The notes under the pieces: generated by a model
Told to the model about the DNA's origin: nothing
Seen by the model: only the letters and a program-made list of their open reading frames with translations
Database searches by the model: none
Made by a program: the position numbers and the translations under genes
Part shown: positions 1 through 6,236 of the stretch, one piece after another
Position numbering within the stretch: the first letter of the stretch is position 1
Layout of the letters: the number at the start of each line of letters is the position of its first letter
DNA from: Flavobacterium sp.
GTDB taxonomy: Bacteria; Bacteroidota; Bacteroidia; Flavobacteriales; Flavobacteriaceae
Length of the DNA stretch: 33,378 nt
Assembly (NCBI RefSeq): GCF_027484945.1
Contig: NZ_JAIXRZ010000053.1
Location: 1-33,378, forward strand
Direction: 5' to 3'

Positions 1-62
1 ACGTGACCAATCGTACCAATATTAAGGTGTGGCTTGGTACGACTAAAATTTTCTTTTGCCAT
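1..62 (-). CDS. tuf: Elongation factor Tu, N-terminal fragment (cut by window edge)
   Basis: Only the first 20 codons are inside the window. They translate to MAKENFSRTKPHLNIGTIGH, the highly conserved N-terminus of EF-Tu that leads into the P-loop (GHVDHGKT), which lies beyond the edge. EF-Tu is the GTPase that delivers aminoacyl-tRNA to the ribosome. It follows a Thr/Tyr/Thr tRNA cluster on the same strand, a gene order known from many bacteria (thrU-tyrU-glyT-thrT-tufB in E. coli). The start is ATG at 60-62. No Shine-Dalgarno is visible and the leader is AT-rich, as is usual in this phylum. Identification is firm from the N-terminus and the context. Confidence 0.93.
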   Translation of the reverse strand, partial: MAKENFSRTKPHLNIGTIGH

Positions 63-119
63 TTTAATTAATTTTTAAAACTTAGTTATATTTATTAGTG
101 TTCAAATAATTCAAATTTG

Positions 120-191
120 AGCCAATGACGGGATTTGAACCCGTGACCTCTTCCTTACCAAGGAAGCACTCTACCCCTGAGCTACACCGGC
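120..191 (-). tRNA. tRNA-Thr (anticodon GGT)
   Basis: On the minus strand a full cloverleaf can be drawn. The acceptor arm GCCGGTG pairs with CATTGGC (two G-U pairs). The D arm is GCTC...GAGT. The anticodon stem CTTCC/GGAAG encloses the loop TTGGTAA with anticodon GGT. The T arm carries GGTTCAAATCC. The discriminator base is T and no CCA is encoded. It reads ACC and ACU threonine codons. It is the last tRNA before tuf. Confidence 0.95.
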
Positions 192-251
192 AGATTTTTA
201 AAGGGATTGCCGTTGCTTAACCGCATCAATCAATCCTTTTTATTTTTCAAC

Positions 252-380
252 CCTCCCTGCGGTCGGTCTTTTCATTTGTTAATTAAAGGATTACCTCCTT
301 TTGGTCGTTTTCATCACTTATTGGGATTACCTCCCGTTGGTCGTTTTCAACTCCTGTAGGGATTACCTCCCGTTGGTCGG
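252..380 (-). repeat. 36-base tandem repeats in the tRNA-Tyr/tRNA-Thr spacer
   Basis: On the plus strand the core GGATTACCTCC(C/T)(G/T)TTGGTCG begins at 288, 324 and 360, an exact 36-base period. The cores are separated by TTTTCA plus about ten variable bases. A degenerate fourth copy (CCTCCCTGCGGTCGG) lies at 252-266. Read on the minus strand, the direction of the tRNA transcript, each unit carries GGAGGTAATCC, close to the complement of the 3' tail of 16S rRNA. The spacer between the two tRNA genes (192-466) otherwise holds a small hairpin (GTAAGGG-AGA-CCCTTAC, 387-403) and no gene. Confidence 0.8.
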
Positions 381-466
381 TGATCCGTAAGGGAGACCCT
401 TACTAAATTTTTTAAACAAATTTTTATCGAAGTAAACTTCACAAAAATTCTTTTTAAAAAATTTTG

Positions 467-548
467 TGGGGAGAGCAGGATTCGAACCTGCGAAGGTGTA
501 ACCAGCAGATTTACAGTCTGCCCTCGTTGGCCGCTTGAGTATCTCCCC
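467..548 (-). tRNA. tRNA-Tyr (anticodon GTA)
   Basis: This is an 82-base class II tRNA on the minus strand. The acceptor GGGGAGA pairs with TCTCCCC and the discriminator is A. The anticodon stem GCAGA/TCTGC encloses CTGTAAA with anticodon GTA. A long variable arm (TGGTTACACCTTCGC region) precedes the T arm GGTTCGAATCC. The long variable arm together with GTA is diagnostic of bacterial tRNA-Tyr. It sits in the middle of the Thr-Tyr-Thr cluster. Confidence 0.96.
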
Positions 549-700
549 TAGCCAAGCTTTAGCTAAAAGCTAAAACAGTATTTTCAGTATGTCAACGTTG
601 CTGAAGTTTAGGTTTTTATTAAAAAAACACCTTTAGATTAAACCATTTCTATAAAGAAAACGGCTATCATTTACCTTTCAACAACCACATAATTTCAAAG

Positions 701-774
701 AGCCGATGGAGGGACTCGAACCCACGACCTGCTGATTACAAATCAGCTGCTCTAGCCAGCTGAGCTACACCGGC
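701..774 (-). tRNA. tRNA-Thr (anticodon TGT)
   Basis: This is a 74-base cloverleaf on the minus strand. The acceptor GCCGGTG pairs with CATCGGC and the discriminator is T. The anticodon stem GCTGA/TCAGC encloses TTTGTAA with anticodon TGT. The T arm contains GGTTCGAGTCC. It reads ACA and ACG threonine codons. It is the first tRNA of the cluster and lies immediately after the hpf terminator, with its own promoter just upstream. Confidence 0.96.
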
Positions 775-784
775 AATAAATAAC

Positions 785-811
785 AAAAAAGTCCGCTATT
801 TCTAACGGACT
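785..811 (-). terminator. Intrinsic terminator of hpf
   Basis: On the minus strand AGTCCGTTA pairs with TAGCGGACT (9 bp, one G-U) around a GAAA tetraloop, followed by six T's (the A's at 785-790). It ends the rpsU/xerC/hpf side and stands 11 bases before tRNA-Thr(TGT). Confidence 0.8.
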
Positions 812-812
812 G

Positions 813-841
813 CAAATGTAGGGAATTTATTTTTCTATCAA
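813..841 (-). promoter_or_regulatory. Bacteroidetes-type promoter for the tRNA-tuf cluster
   Basis: On the minus strand a TTG (839-841) is followed after 18 bases by TACATTTG (813-820), a perfect TAnnTTTG -7 element. Transcription would start around 806-809, inside the 5' arm of the hpf terminator hairpin (803-811). A transcript begun here would therefore lack an intact hairpin. Confidence 0.65.
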
Positions 842-865
842 AATATTTTTTTTAAAAAAATTTAA

Positions 866-1168
866 TCAACTATAGGAGCGGATTTTTTCTTTGTGTTTTA
901 CCAATAATCGCTCCAGTGATTCAGCAGACAATTCAATTGCTTCTTCAAATGACTTGCATTGCTTTTTCACTACCAAATCATCACCTGGCACAAGAATTTT
1001 CACCTCCGCCATCTTATTTTCTTTTTCACTAGTATTATCAACTTTTAAAAAAACATCAGAGGAGACGATTTTGTCGTAAAACTTATCCAACTTATCGAAT
1101 CGCACCTGAATAAAATCAACCAATTTACGATCTACTGTAAAATTAACAGCATTTACATTTACCTTCAT
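866..1168 (-). CDS. hpf: Ribosome hibernation-promoting factor, short HPF/RaiA type
   Basis: The product (about 100 residues) begins MKVNVNAVNFTVDRKLVDFI and keeps the HPF/YfiA beta-alpha-beta-beta-beta-alpha pattern, including LDKFYDKIVSSDVFLKVDN and SFEEAIELSAESLERLLVKHKEK. It lacks the C-terminal dimerisation domain of long HPF, so it is the short form. Members of this family bind the 30S decoding region in stationary phase and silence ribosomes. I chose the ATG at 1166-1168 because MKVNV is the conserved start; another in-frame ATG lies three codons upstream (1177). It follows xerC by 30 bases and is probably cotranscribed with it. A strong terminator lies at 785-811. The neighbours (rpsU, tRNAs, tuf) are all translation genes. 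Confidence 0.92.
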   Translation of the reverse strand: MKVNVNAVNFTVDRKLVDFIQVRFDKLDKFYDKIVSSDVFLKVDNTSEKENKMAEVKILVPGDDLVVKKQCKSFEEAIELSAESLERLLVKHKEKIRSYS

Positions 1169-1198
1169 ACTTCTCATTTTTAAGGTTACACTTATGAG

Positions 1199-2092
1199 CT
1201 ACTTCCGGTTTCGGGGGTGCGCTGTACCATGCACTTTTTGCAATTCTGCCAAACTATTGTGCGTATATACCTGCGTTGACGCCAAACTCGAATGCCCTAA
1301 AAGCTCTTTTACTGAATTTAAATCGGCCCCCTTGTTTAATAAATGGGTCGCAAACGTATGCCGAAGCACGTGCGGACTCTTTTTTACTTTCTCAGAGACA
1401 TTACTAAAGTACGTATTTATCAACCGATATACAAACGATTCGTTTAATTTAACGCCTTTTAACAATAAAAAGAAATAGCCCTCATCAATAATCGATTCTA
1501 AACCAGCACGTTCCTTTAAATAACCTCGAATCTCTTCTAGTATAATTGGTAATAATGGGATAATACGTTCCTTGTTTCGCTTTCCTAAAACCTTCATCAC
1601 ACCCGTTGCTAAATCTACGTTATTCATTTGCAATCCAATTAATTCGGCCCTACGAATTCCCGTTGTATAAAACAAATCAATAATTAATTTATCGCGAACA
1701 CCTTCAAACCCCTCAGGGTAATGCAACTGATTTAACACCAAATCCAATTCCTTCTCTGAAAATGGAATCTGTACCTTTTTTGGTGTTTTCAATGCTTTAT
1801 GCTTGAGCAACGGACTTGCGTTCAACTGACCGACCTTCAATAAAAATTTGTAAAAAGCTTTTAAAGAAGCTACTTTACGGTTAACCGATGTGGTCGAAAT
1901 TCCATCATCGATCAAATTCACAATCCAGCTTCGAACCATTGGATACTGAACGGCAAGCAAATCATCTGTATCATAGGCCCCCACTAGGTAGTTTTGAAAA
2001 TACAGTAAATCCGTCTCATAAGCCAAAGCCGTATGGGGAGAATACTTTTTTTCCAATGCTAAATAATCGTGAAAAGCTTTTATATAATCCAT
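1199..2092 (-). CDS. xerC: Tyrosine recombinase XerC
   Basis: A 297-residue integrase-type recombinase of the length expected for XerC/XerD. An N-terminal SAM-like core-binding domain (about 1-85) is followed by the catalytic domain. The whole active site is visible: R147 (TGIRRAEL), K171 (LGKRNKER), H241 and R244 (HVLRHTFATH), H267 (LLGHSS) and the nucleophile Y276 (VYTH). Xer recombinases resolve chromosome dimers at dif before division. The gene sits between rpsU and hpf in a housekeeping block with no sign of a mobile element, which favours the chromosomal Xer role over a phage integrase. Its ATG directly abuts the T-run of the rpsU terminator, and its -7 element lies in that terminator's loop. 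Confidence 0.93.
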   Translation of the reverse strand: MDYIKAFHDYLALEKKYSPHTALAYETDLLYFQNYLVGAYDTDDLLAVQYPMVRSWIVNLIDDGISTTSVNRKVASLKAFYKFLLKVGQLNASPLLKHKALKTPKKVQIPFSEKELDLVLNQLHYPEGFEGVRDKLIIDLFYTTGIRRAELIGLQMNNVDLATGVMKVLGKRNKERIIPLLPIILEEIRGYLKERAGLESIIDEGYFFLLLKGVKLNESFVYRLINTYFSNVSEKVKKSPHVLRHTFATHLLNKGADLNSVKELLGHSSLASTQVYTHNSLAELQKVHGTAHPRNRK

Positions 2093-2136
2093 AAAAAAAC
2101 TGCTGTAACAAAGTTATAAAAACTTCCTTACAGCAG
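2093..2136 (-). terminator. Intrinsic terminator of rpsU
   Basis: On the minus strand CTGCTGTAA pairs perfectly with TTACAGCAG. An inner AAGTT/AACTT stem extends it, with loop TTTAT. Seven T's follow (2093-2099) and touch the xerC ATG. Confidence 0.85.
2109..2116 (-). promoter_or_regulatory. -7 element of the xerC-hpf promoter
   Basis: TAACTTTG on the minus strand is a perfect TAnnTTTG, 16 bases before the xerC ATG. A good TTG -33 element is not obvious. The element lies inside the rpsU terminator hairpin, so new transcripts would begin in its 3' arm and could not form it. Confidence 0.55.
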
Positions 2137-2160
2137 CTGTATTTCAATAGGAACTAATGA

Positions 2161-2355
2161 CTATCCTTCCATCGCATCTCTCAATCCTTGGATATATTGC
2201 GCTTTTTGGATTTGCGCACGACGCACCACGGATGGCTTAGTAAACGCTTGACGCGCTCTCAACTGACGTACAGTTCCGGTTTTATCAAATTTTCTTTTGT
2301 AGCGCTTTAAAGCTCTATCAATGTTCTCTCCGTCTTTAATAGGTATAATTAACAT
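2161..2355 (-). CDS. rpsU: 30S ribosomal protein bS21
   Basis: The product is a 64-residue basic protein starting MLIIPIKDGENIDRALKRYK with the bS21 signature (RALKRYKRKF, then LRARQAFTKPSVVRR). It is a small-subunit protein of the platform, next to the 3' end of 16S rRNA. I chose the ATG at 2353-2355 because the family begins MLIIPI. An in-frame ATG at 2374-2376 would only add residues encoded by the ribosome-binding site. The gene carries an exceptionally strong Shine-Dalgarno, rare in this phylum, consistent with the autogenous control of rpsU described in Flavobacterium johnsoniae. It has its own promoter (2387-2394) and terminator (2093-2136), so it is probably monocistronic. Confidence 0.95.
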   Translation of the reverse strand: MLIIPIKDGENIDRALKRYKRKFDKTGTVRQLRARQAFTKPSVVRRAQIQKAQYIQGLRDAMEG

Positions 2356-2362
2356 AAGCAGG

Positions 2363-2376
2363 ACACCTCCTTTCAT
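2363..2376 (-). promoter_or_regulatory. Extended Shine-Dalgarno of rpsU
   Basis: On the minus strand the leader reads ATGAAAGGAGGTGTCC, ten bases before the true ATG (counting from GGAGG). GAAAGGAGGTG is an 11-base perfect complement of the 16S tail expected for Bacteroidetes (CACCTCCTTTC). Other genes in this window show nothing comparable. Confidence 0.8.
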
Positions 2377-2386
2377 TTAGTGGGCG

Positions 2387-2394
2387 CAAAGATA
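2387..2394 (-). promoter_or_regulatory. -7 element of the rpsU promoter
   Basis: TATCTTTG on the minus strand is a perfect TAnnTTTG. Transcription would start near 2380, giving a leader of about 25 bases made up largely of the Shine-Dalgarno. No clear TTG is seen 17-23 bases upstream. Confidence 0.6.
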
Positions 2395-2439
2395 ATCATA
2401 ATTTTGAATTTAAAATTATAAAATTTAAAAATAATTTTG

Positions 2440-2550
2440 GCGTGCCCCCGAAAAGTCGTTTTGGTGTCGCATTACGCAACAGTCGGGGTCGGGTCGTACG
2501 CTAGAAGTCCGTTGCTCCGCAGCCGGGCTTTTCGCTTCCACCCCTCACGC
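2440..2550. repeat. GC-rich intergenic element, probable dispersed repeat
   Basis: This is a sharply GC-rich island in AT-rich surroundings, between the acyl-CoA dehydrogenase stop and the rpsU promoter. Its ends are GCGTG (2440-2444) and the inverted CACGC (2546-2550). Inside is a hairpin AAGTCCG...CGGGCTT (2505-2530) around GTTGCTCCGCAGC-type sequence. No reading frame is evident. From memory it resembles unnamed GC-rich intergenic elements of Flavobacterium genomes, but only one copy is in this window. Confidence 0.5.
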
Positions 2551-2567
2551 AATTCGTGCTAATCTTT

Positions 2568-3740
2568 CTATTCCTTAACCGCCGGCTGGTAATCTTTTTG
2601 GTCGATAATCATCTTCGATAAGATCTCGCGCAAAATTTCTGAAGTTCCACCACCAATTGGCCCCAAACGACTATCCCGAAGTAAACGCGCTAGCGGATAT
2701 TCTTCCATATATCCATAACCTCCGAGCATTTGCAAACAACTGTATATTGTTTCGTCAGCTACTTTGGTTGATTTCAATTTGGCCATCGTCGCTTCTTTAA
2801 CAACATATTCACCTTTGTTTAGACGGGCGGTAGCAGCATAGTTAAAAATTTTGCAGTGTTCTACATCCGTAGCATGATTAACCAAGGTATGACGCAAGGC
2901 CTGAAATTTATTTATGGTAGTTCCAAACGCTTCTCGTTTGGACATATAATCTATTGTGTAATCGAGTGCGTATTCTGCACGGGCATGGGCATTAATTGCC
3001 ATCACTAAACGCTCTAAAGCAAAGTGTTGCATAATATATGGAAAACCTTTACCTTCCTCTCCCATCAAATTTTCTAGGGGTATTTCAACATTGTCAAATG
3101 CAATCTCAGCAGTATCTGAAGCGCGCCAGCCCAACTTATCCAACTTTGTTGCCGAAACACCCGGCACATTGGTATCCATTAAGAAGATGCTAATTCCTTT
3201 GTTTCCTTTTTCCGGACTCGTCTTCGCTGCAACAACATAATAGTCGGCATAAACTCCATTGGTTATAAATGTTTTCGAACCATTGATAACATATTTATCT
3301 CCTTTTTTAACTGCCGTAGTTTTCATTCCGGCCACATCACTTCCACCAAAAGGTTCGGAAATACACAAAGCACCTATTTTATCTCCGGCGATACTTGGCG
3401 CTAAATATTCGTGTTTAATACGCTCACTTCCCTCGGCATTCAAATGAGTCATCGCTAAATACGCGTGAGCCCACATGGCGGCTGCGAATCCAGAGGAATG
3501 AATTTTTTGCAATTCTTCCAAAAACACAACCGTATAAAACAAATCGAGATTCATTCCGCCATACGCTTCCGGATAACGCAATCCGAAGAAGCCCATTTCA
3601 CCAAATTTCTTCCAAATAAAACGCTCGATAGTGCCTGTCTTCTCCCACTTTTCAATATGCGGCACTACTTCTTTTTGCAAAAAATCTTTAAAACTTGCGC
3701 GAAACAATTCATGCTCTTCGGTAAAGTATACTGAACTCAT
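2568..3740 (-). CDS. Acyl-CoA dehydrogenase, LCAD/IVD-type active site
   Basis: A 390-residue FAD-dependent acyl-CoA dehydrogenase of normal length. Signatures include ALCISEPFGGSDVAGMKTTA (about 124-143) and INGSKTFITNG (152-162) in the FAD-binding middle domain, and LGGYGYMEEYPLARLLRDSR (339-358) near the C-terminus. The catalytic base of MCAD-type enzymes (Glu in YEGT) is replaced: the sequence here is IGGGTSEI (362-369). Instead a Glu occurs in ALERL (E243), the position used by long-chain and isovaleryl-CoA dehydrogenases. It oxidises acyl-CoA thioesters to enoyl-CoA with electron transfer flavoprotein as acceptor; the exact chain length cannot be read from sequence. It starts 27 bases after the helix-hairpin-helix gene and probably ends that operon. 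Confidence 0.93.
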   Translation of the reverse strand: MSSVYFTEEHELFRASFKDFLQKEVVPHIEKWEKTGTIERFIWKKFGEMGFFGLRYPEAYGGMNLDLFYTVVFLEELQKIHSSGFAAAMWAHAYLAMTHLNAEGSERIKHEYLAPSIAGDKIGALCISEPFGGSDVAGMKTTAVKKGDKYVINGSKTFITNGVYADYYVVAAKTSPEKGNKGISIFLMDTNVPGVSATKLDKLGWRASDTAEIAFDNVEIPLENLMGEEGKGFPYIMQHFALERLVMAINAHARAEYALDYTIDYMSKREAFGTTINKFQALRHTLVNHATDVEHCKIFNYAATARLNKGEYVVKEATMAKLKSTKVADETIYSCLQMLGGYGYMEEYPLARLLRDSRLGPIGGGTSEILREILSKMIIDQKDYQPAVKE

Positions 3741-3767
3741 TATAATTTGTTTTTTTAAGGTATATTT

Positions 3768-4634
3768 TTAGAATTCCAAATATAGCGCAATAATTCTAAT
3801 TTTGTCCAAATTTATTCCTTTGACATTTGTTAATTTATCTTGTGTAATTGCGCCATTCATACTGCGGTAAGCAACTATATTTCGAGAAACTGGGTATCGA
3901 AAATAAGGAAACTGACCTAATGCTTTGATTGTCGCCTCATTAATCTTGATTTTAACCAATTCAGGTGGCGTTTGAATTTCAAAATGAAGTTGCAACGCTT
4001 CAAGAACTTCTGGATTTAAGCCATACACTTCATCCAATTGCTCTAAAGCTACAAATGCGCCCAATTGAGCGCGGTACTTTATGATTCGTTCTGCCAAAAC
4101 GGGTCCAATGCCTCGTATCGCAATAAAATCCTCTACGGCTGCACGATTGAGGTCTTTCTTCAAAATGGGCTGTTTTTTAGGTAGATTTTCAAATGCATCG
4201 TTGCGGCTTTTCTTTTGGGTAACCCATGCTGGAAATTTGAAATACGGGGCCATTTTTTGTAAAACCGAATCAGACACTTGTGTAACACTTTGAAAATCGG
4301 CAGCTGAGTTTACATATTTATTTTGCTTACGAAACTGCTGCAAACGTTCAAATTGCTTCCCCGACATTCCCCATTTATAAGCTTTATACGCATTTAAAAA
4401 ATTGGGGTTAAATGGATAAATTATATAGTTTTCTGATTGTTGCACCAAAGTATCTTGATCTGCTTGGTCTGTTAACCATTGCTTCACTTCGGGAGAAATT
4501 GGGATTGGTTTTGGAGCAAAAATCTCTGAAAAATAAATAAACTGAAAAGCTATAACGAATAGGCCTAAGCTAAGAATTCCAAGGCGTTGACTTTTTGTAA
4601 AATGAGTTAATTGGCGAATAAATGAAAAATTCAT
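3768..4634 (-). CDS. Membrane-anchored helix-hairpin-helix (ComEA-like) protein
   Basis: A 288-residue protein with a short cytoplasmic start, one membrane segment (about 18-36, GILSLGLFVIAFQFIYF), and a soluble part with helix-hairpin-helix motifs. The clearest is LNRAAVEDFIAIRGIGPVLAERIIKYRAQLG (about 162-192). A second follows near the C-terminus (INEATIKAL...NVKGINLDKIRIIALYLEF), and a degenerate copy precedes them (about 85-135). Such motifs bind DNA without sequence specificity, and ComEA uses them in DNA uptake. Whether this protein acts in competence is not shown. Four bases separate it from the PspC gene upstream, so it belongs to the DUF2851-PspC-HhH run. Confidence 0.85.
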   Translation of the reverse strand: MNFSFIRQLTHFTKSQRLGILSLGLFVIAFQFIYFSEIFAPKPIPISPEVKQWLTDQADQDTLVQQSENYIIYPFNPNFLNAYKAYKWGMSGKQFERLQQFRKQNKYVNSAADFQSVTQVSDSVLQKMAPYFKFPAWVTQKKSRNDAFENLPKKQPILKKDLNRAAVEDFIAIRGIGPVLAERIIKYRAQLGAFVALEQLDEVYGLNPEVLEALQLHFEIQTPPELVKIKINEATIKALGQFPYFRYPVSRNIVAYRSMNGAITQDKLTNVKGINLDKIRIIALYLEF

Positions 4635-4638
4635 ACGA

Positions 4639-4869
4639 TTATAGGTCGAAAACCGAGGATCGTTTGCCGCGTACCAAGTCTTTTAACCGGAGTATAAAAG
4701 CCAAAGTAAGATACAAACCAAATCCTAATCCTGCCGTCACAAAAGAAATGTAAATAAAGAACAACCGCACATTGGTAGCACGCATCCCTAATTTATCGGC
4801 CAAGCGCGAACACACATAAAAGCCGTGTCGTTCAAAAAAATGACGAAGATTAGTAATCATTTGATCCAT
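4639..4869 (-). CDS. Small PspC-domain membrane protein
   Basis: A 76-residue protein with the PspC pattern: an amphipathic start (LRHFFERHGFYVCSRLADKLGMRATNVRLFFIY, about 8-40), a membrane segment (about 34-61) and a basic tail. The stretch reading SRLADKLGMRATNVRL matches the core of PspC domains. PspC proteins act in envelope-stress signalling in enterobacteria. Short flavobacterial versions are often annotated as PspC family regulators without proof. It is 18 bases after DUF2851 and 4 bases before the HhH gene, so cotranscription is very likely. Confidence 0.8.
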   Translation of the reverse strand: MDQMITNLRHFFERHGFYVCSRLADKLGMRATNVRLFFIYISFVTAGLGFGLYLTLAFILRLKDLVRGKRSSVFDL

Positions 4870-4887
4870 TTGTTTTCTGTTTCAAAG

Positions 4888-6159
4888 TTAGCGATTTGTT
4901 TTTAACAAGGTTGTGCCGATTGCACAATTCAGGCACTTTTTTAAATCACAATAGGATTTTTTTAATTCAAGTAATGCTTGCGAATGTTGTGCATGTTGCG
5001 CTTGTATCCCCAAGTGTGCAAATTTGTCAATTACAGTATTGGATTCTGGTGGAATTTTCTGTAATACTACCAATTGGGCATCTGCATCAAATTTTCCTAA
5101 ATGTTGTGCATAAGCAAACTTTAATGGAACTAGGGTATTGATTATAAGCAAGTAAATAAATGATTTAGACAATTGCTTACTTTTCTTTCTGGAGGGCTTA
5201 TCAAAGGTGTAATGGGTTTCCCAATACGAACTAACCCCTACGTGAAATAATTTTTCAAAGTCTGTTAACACCTTACAATTCCAAACCGCCTGAAACAACT
5301 GTTGCCGTTTATGATATACCATTGCTAATTGTGCCAACCGAATAGTCGGGAAATTATCGGGACGTAATTTAAAATACTGCATCCGTATATTGGGTGCTTG
5401 CATCGAATATTTGAGCTTAAGAAAATCATATCGTGCACACAAATCTTGGGTATAGGTATCCAAAGGGCTTTCGGGCAAAATTCCAGCTTGTCCCATCAGT
5501 AAAGCTTCGATTTGATGGACTTCAACTGCTTCTTTACAAAATTGAGAAAAACGAATGGATTGTGCCACTTGAAAAAATGCATCCCCATTGGTATTTAATC
5601 CAAAATTTTTGGCCAAAAGTACAAACAGAACTGACTCCCAATCATTTTTATAGGCCTTTAATAATTGTAGTACCGGAATTGCTTTTTGTGCCAAGCGTTC
5701 AAAATACAAGCGTTCCAACCAATTGTATAGGACAAATTGGGGAATTGATGACAAATGCTGTTCACAGGGCAACCATTCTTTTCGTAAAAGCAAATGGTGA
5801 TAATTTTGAATCAACGCTGGATCAACTCGGTGTTGCAACTCCAAAACCGGTATCTCGGAATTATTAGTTCGGTAAACCGGTAAATCATACTCCCAAACAA
5901 CATGTAGAATGACATTATCGTAATTGGAATCGGTTTCGTGATGGTGTACATACCAATCGGAGGACTTGAGATGAATCTCTACGGTTCCCGCCCATTTTTG
6001 GGATCCAATAATTAATTGTGCGTTAAAAAAATCAGGCCCTTCGGTTTGTAAGTAATCACCGGTTTGTAGGAGTTGAATAGACTCACCTGTTATGGTAAAC
6101 AATTGGTTAACGTTAAAGCATTTGAAACGCCACACATAGTGCAAAAAATCTTCTTTCAT
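4888..6159 (-). CDS. DUF2851 family protein
   Basis: A 423-residue protein with the DUF2851 pattern: EDFLHYVWRFKCFN at the start, GPDFFNAQL (about 42-50), WAGTVEIHLKSSDWY (about 56-70), HHETDSNYDNVILHVVWEYD (73-92), and a cysteine cluster at the C-terminus (C404, C409, C412 in YCDLKKCLNCAIG). No signal peptide or membrane segment is seen, so it is presumably cytosolic. The function is unknown. The acidic and histidine residues around SSDWYVHHHETDSNYDNVILH and the C-x4-C-x2-C end hint at metal binding, but that is inference. It heads the operon with pspC, the HhH gene and the acyl-CoA dehydrogenase. Confidence 0.88.
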   Translation of the reverse strand: MKEDFLHYVWRFKCFNVNQLFTITGESIQLLQTGDYLQTEGPDFFNAQLIIGSQKWAGTVEIHLKSSDWYVHHHETDSNYDNVILHVVWEYDLPVYRTNNSEIPVLELQHRVDPALIQNYHHLLLRKEWLPCEQHLSSIPQFVLYNWLERLYFERLAQKAIPVLQLLKAYKNDWESVLFVLLAKNFGLNTNGDAFFQVAQSIRFSQFCKEAVEVHQIEALLMGQAGILPESPLDTYTQDLCARYDFLKLKYSMQAPNIRMQYFKLRPDNFPTIRLAQLAMVYHKRQQLFQAVWNCKVLTDFEKLFHVGVSSYWETHYTFDKPSRKKSKQLSKSFIYLLIINTLVPLKFAYAQHLGKFDADAQLVVLQKIPPESNTVIDKFAHLGIQAQHAQHSQALLELKKSYCDLKKCLNCAIGTTLLKTNR

Positions 6160-6228
6160 AAGGCATATACTAATCTAAATGGAATCGAAACCACGAATTT
6201 AAAAAAATCATTTAATGATCGCAATTTT

Positions 6229-6236
6229 TATCTTTG
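6229..6236 (+). promoter_or_regulatory. -7 element for the PNGase F-like gene
   Basis: TATCTTTG is a perfect TAnnTTTG, 14 bases before the ATG at 6251. It rules against the longer frame opening at 6215, which would begin upstream of the transcription start. No clear TTG at -33. Confidence 0.6.

Noticed and set aside
111..120. Palindrome TCAAATTTGA between tuf and tRNA-Thr as an operator
   Set aside because: Ten bases in AT-rich DNA is within chance, and it runs into the end of the tRNA gene.
252..380. CRISPR array from the 36-base periodic repeat
   Set aside because: The repeats differ from each other, the spacing between cores is only about 16 bases and partly conserved, and no cas genes are present.
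1199..2092. Tyrosine recombinase next to tRNA genes as a sign of an integrated element
   Set aside because: The neighbours rpsU, hpf and tuf are core genes, the protein has XerC length and motifs, and no attachment-site repeat or cargo is seen.
5433..5867. 144-codon plus-strand frame inside DUF2851
   Set aside because: It lies antisense within a well-supported conserved gene, has no promoter or recognisable motif, and is one of many shadow frames here.
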